DNA of 64,000 nucleotides, from assembly GCA_028622995.1 (NCBI GenBank), contig JAJQJQ010000007.1, forward strand, positions 1,426,001-1,490,000, read 5' to 3'. This document shows, in pieces, positions 61,618 through 64,000 of this stretch. This DNA is from Panagrolaimus kolymaensis. Its lineage: Eukaryota > Nematoda > Chromadorea > Rhabditida > Panagrolaimidae. The position numbers were made by a program, and so were the translations under genes. The notes beneath the pieces were generated by a model. The model was not told where the DNA came from, did no database searches, and saw only the letters and a program-made list of their open reading frames with translations. The first letter of the stretch is position 1; each line of letters begins with the position of its first letter.

Positions 61618-64000
61618 ATGAAACTAAAATTTCTTGGTACATTGTTAGATTCACTTGTAAGTTATAAATGTATTTATTTACAGCATGAAATGAATAAACT
61701 TTTAGGATGGAATTGCAAAGGTTCGTGCCATCACGGTTGCACCAAATAATCGAAAGATTGCACTTGCCACTGCGGATTTGAATGTTGTGCTCTTTGATGA
61801 AAAGCTTCAAAAAAGAGATAAATTTGCGACAAAACCTGTGGATTCAAAGGTAAATTTTAAATTGTTCAAATCAAATAACTTTTGTAGTTGATTTAGTATG
61901 GAAAGAAAAGCTACATTGTGACTAGCCTTGCATTTTCGCCCGATTCAACCAAGCTTGCCATAGGACAAACGGATAATATTGTTTTTGTTTATCGACTTGG
62001 CGAAACTTGGTGAGCTTTTTTCCTTAATTTTTTAGCATCATCTCGTAACACTTTTTTATAGGGATGAAAAGAAAGTAATTTGTAATAAATTTATTCAATC
62101 CGCACCTGTGACATCTTTGATTTGGCCGGAAGAAAATCGCCTCATCATTGGCCTCACTGATGGAAAAGTCCGTTATGCTTCAGTACATTCAAATAAATGT
62201 TCGACGATTTATAAAACTGATGCGGGTGTTGTTTCACTTGCTCAAAGTCCAAATCGTCGATCATTTGTTAGTGGACATGAAGATTCAGCAATAATTTTAT
62301 TTTCATTTGAAACTCGAACTCAAGCTAAAATATGCATCCATACAACTCCACCATATTGTTTATTATTGAGTAATTTTGGGATTCTTGCTGCAGGAGCAGA
62401 TAAAAGAATTGTATCATATTCAGAGCAAGGAAGAATTTTGCAAGAATTTGATTGTGGCAGAGATCCAAAAGAGAGAAGCTTCAATTGCGCCATCATCGAT
62501 CCTTCTGGTTATAATGCAATTTTTGGAAGTTTTGATAGACTCAAATTAATGTCATGGAGTCAGCGACGAGGTGCTTGGGATGAAGGCCAAATCATGACTA
62601 TAAAGAATTTGTATGTGGTTACTGCACTTGCATGGAAACCTGATGGATCCACAGTATTTTGTGTAAGCAACATTTCTTCTTTCATTTTATGAAAATACGT
62701 CATTATTTAATTTTAGGGAAATCTTAGTGGCTTAGTTATTTCCATTGATTGTGCATTGAAACGAGCATTAATTAAAAACCAATTTGAAACTACATTTGTT
62801 TCCCCCTCACAAGTTGTAGTGAGAGATATTAATTCAGATGCTCGATGTGTGGTTAAATCGGATAAAGGACTTTCAATCACTGATATTCGAGTTATGGGAA
62901 GAACCAGTAGATATGTTATTGCTTACACTGCAAGCACTTTAATCATGGTTGACATAGAAACAGAAAAGGTTTGTTTTCAATGGATATTTTAGTGAAAGCA
63001 ATTCTTTGAATTTTAGAGTTCTGAAATTCCATGGGAATCTGGTGGCAATGAAAAATTTTATCTTGATAATGAAAATGTTTGTATGATTATAAATGCAGGA
63101 GAAATAAGTTTTATTGAATATGGTAGAAATGAAATTGCTGGCTGGATTCGAACCGAACGACTTTCACCTCATTTAATTAGCGCTCGACTTAATGAACGAT
63201 CAACTCGTGGAGGTGGAGATCTTCGAAGAGTTGCATACATGTTAGACGTTCACACAGTTGCCATTGTTGATCTCACAACTGGAAATACGTTGTGCCAAAT
63301 TAATCATGGAAATGTTGTTGATTGGTTGGAGCTAAATGAAACGGGAAGCAAGCTTCTGTTTCGAGACGTTCGAAGTAGTTTATTTTTATTTGATGTGGAT
63401 ACGGAAAAAACTTCAAATATGATTAATTTTTGTTCTTACGTTCAATGGGTTCCTAAAAGCGATGTGGTTGTGGCCCAAAGTGGTGATCAACTTTGTGTTT
63501 GGTATAACACTGATCATCCGGATCAAGTGACACAAATTCCCATTCAAGGCGATGTTGATGCTGTTTTGAGAGATAATAATCGAACTGAAGTCATTGTCCA
63601 GGTAAAATATAAAATTTTTATGTTGACAAGCTTGTCTAAAAAATAAATTGCAGGAATCCAATGCTAAGGTTGCATATGAACTCGATTCAGCCATGATTGA
63701 ATTTGGTACAGCCATAGAAGGTTTAGATTTAGCTCGAGCAGTAGTATTTTTGGAAGAATCTGAAAAAGATCGGGTTGAAGTTAGTTCCATGTGGAAGCAA
63801 TTGGCTGAAGTTTCATTGGAACAAGGCAATCTTCTCATTGCTCAAAGAGCTTTTGCAGGATTAAAAGATATTTCACGCGTTAAGTAAGCTTCAATTTTTT
63901 TTTGCCCATGAAAAAATTCAATTCTTTTTTAAGATTTGTTGAAGAAACAATTCAAATAGCTGAAGCTGCTGCAAAGCAGATTGGAGGAGATGGAACACAA
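61618..64000 (+). CDS. osm-1: Intraflagellar transport protein IFT172 (OSM-1), 5' part
   Basis: Exons 61618-61656, 61706-61849, 61897-62009, 62062-62662, 62717-62968, 63017-63601, 63654-63883 and 63934 to the window edge encode the first ~677 residues. Close matches to IFT172 include [62 protein letters not shown] and [14 protein letters not shown]. The region covers the two WD40 propellers and the beginning of the TPR-like superhelix (about 600 on). IFT172 is a peripheral IFT-B subunit needed for turnaround at the ciliary tip; osm-1 mutants lack ciliary endings on sensory neurons. The protein (about 1,750 residues in other animals) is cut by the window. The ATG at 61618 gives [13 protein letters not shown], aligning with human MHLKHLRTLL. 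Confidence 0.93.

Overview
The window is strongly A+T-rich eukaryotic DNA from a nematode. Introns are very short (mostly 45-55 bp, GT...TTTTAG/TTTCAG), acceptor-like AG sites sit just before several start codons as expected for spliced-leader trans-splicing, and the gene set is typical of rhabditid worms: a DAF-12-class nuclear receptor, a BarH homeobox gene of the ceh-30/31 type, PUF, HELQ, S6 kinase, alpha-tubulin acetyltransferase and IFT172/osm-1. The intron density suggests a free-living or panagrolaimid-like clade IV/V nematode rather than Strongyloides, but the genus cannot be decided from this sequence. I saw no rRNA, tRNA or CRISPR array.

Layout. 0.6-4.9 kb: a truncated 5' copy of exportin-1 (CRM1) runs head-on into a 3'-truncated POT1-like telomere protein gene on the minus strand. 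A URM1-like ubiquitin-fold gene is divergent from POT1 and is followed 128 bp later by a BAR-domain gene. 4.9-10.1 kb: a gene-poor tract, probably control DNA for the daf-12-like gene (10.1-13.4 kb). 16.6 kb: a small secreted peptide gene. 19.4-23.7 kb: a tetraspanin, a TMEM199/VMA12-like V-ATPase assembly factor (minus) and a HACD3-type CS-domain acyl-CoA dehydratase. 24.1-26.1 kb: a degenerate tandem repeat next to a 1.6-kb element with 15-bp terminal inverted repeats and an unusual CATG-rich interior. 26.1-38.8 kb: a gene-poor tract around the BarH homeobox gene (32.1-35.3 kb).

38.8-48.5 kb: HELQ helicase, an unrecognised coiled-coil protein, and an S6 kinase (minus) whose hydrophobic-motif Thr is replaced by Asp and which has no C-terminal tail. 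50.2-52.3 kb: a calcium-regulated mitochondrial ATP-Mg/Pi carrier. 54.0-56.8 kb: a PUF protein. 57.5-58.7 kb: a PTGES2-like thioredoxin/GST-fold protein. 59.5-60.3 kb: alpha-tubulin acetyltransferase. 61.6 kb to the right edge: the 5' part of IFT172, cut by the window.

The genes do not form one pathway. Some share themes: dauer/growth control (daf-12, S6 kinase), germline/RNA control (PUF), genome stability (POT1, HELQ), and cilia/microtubules (tubulin acetyltransferase, IFT172). The observations most worth checking are the exportin/POT1 collision, the phosphomimetic tail-less S6 kinase, the TIR element with a possible cargo gene, the acidic insert in URM1, the small secreted peptide, and several perfect hairpins in otherwise featureless DNA. 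All exon coordinates were worked out by hand from reading frames and splice consensus, without transcript data.
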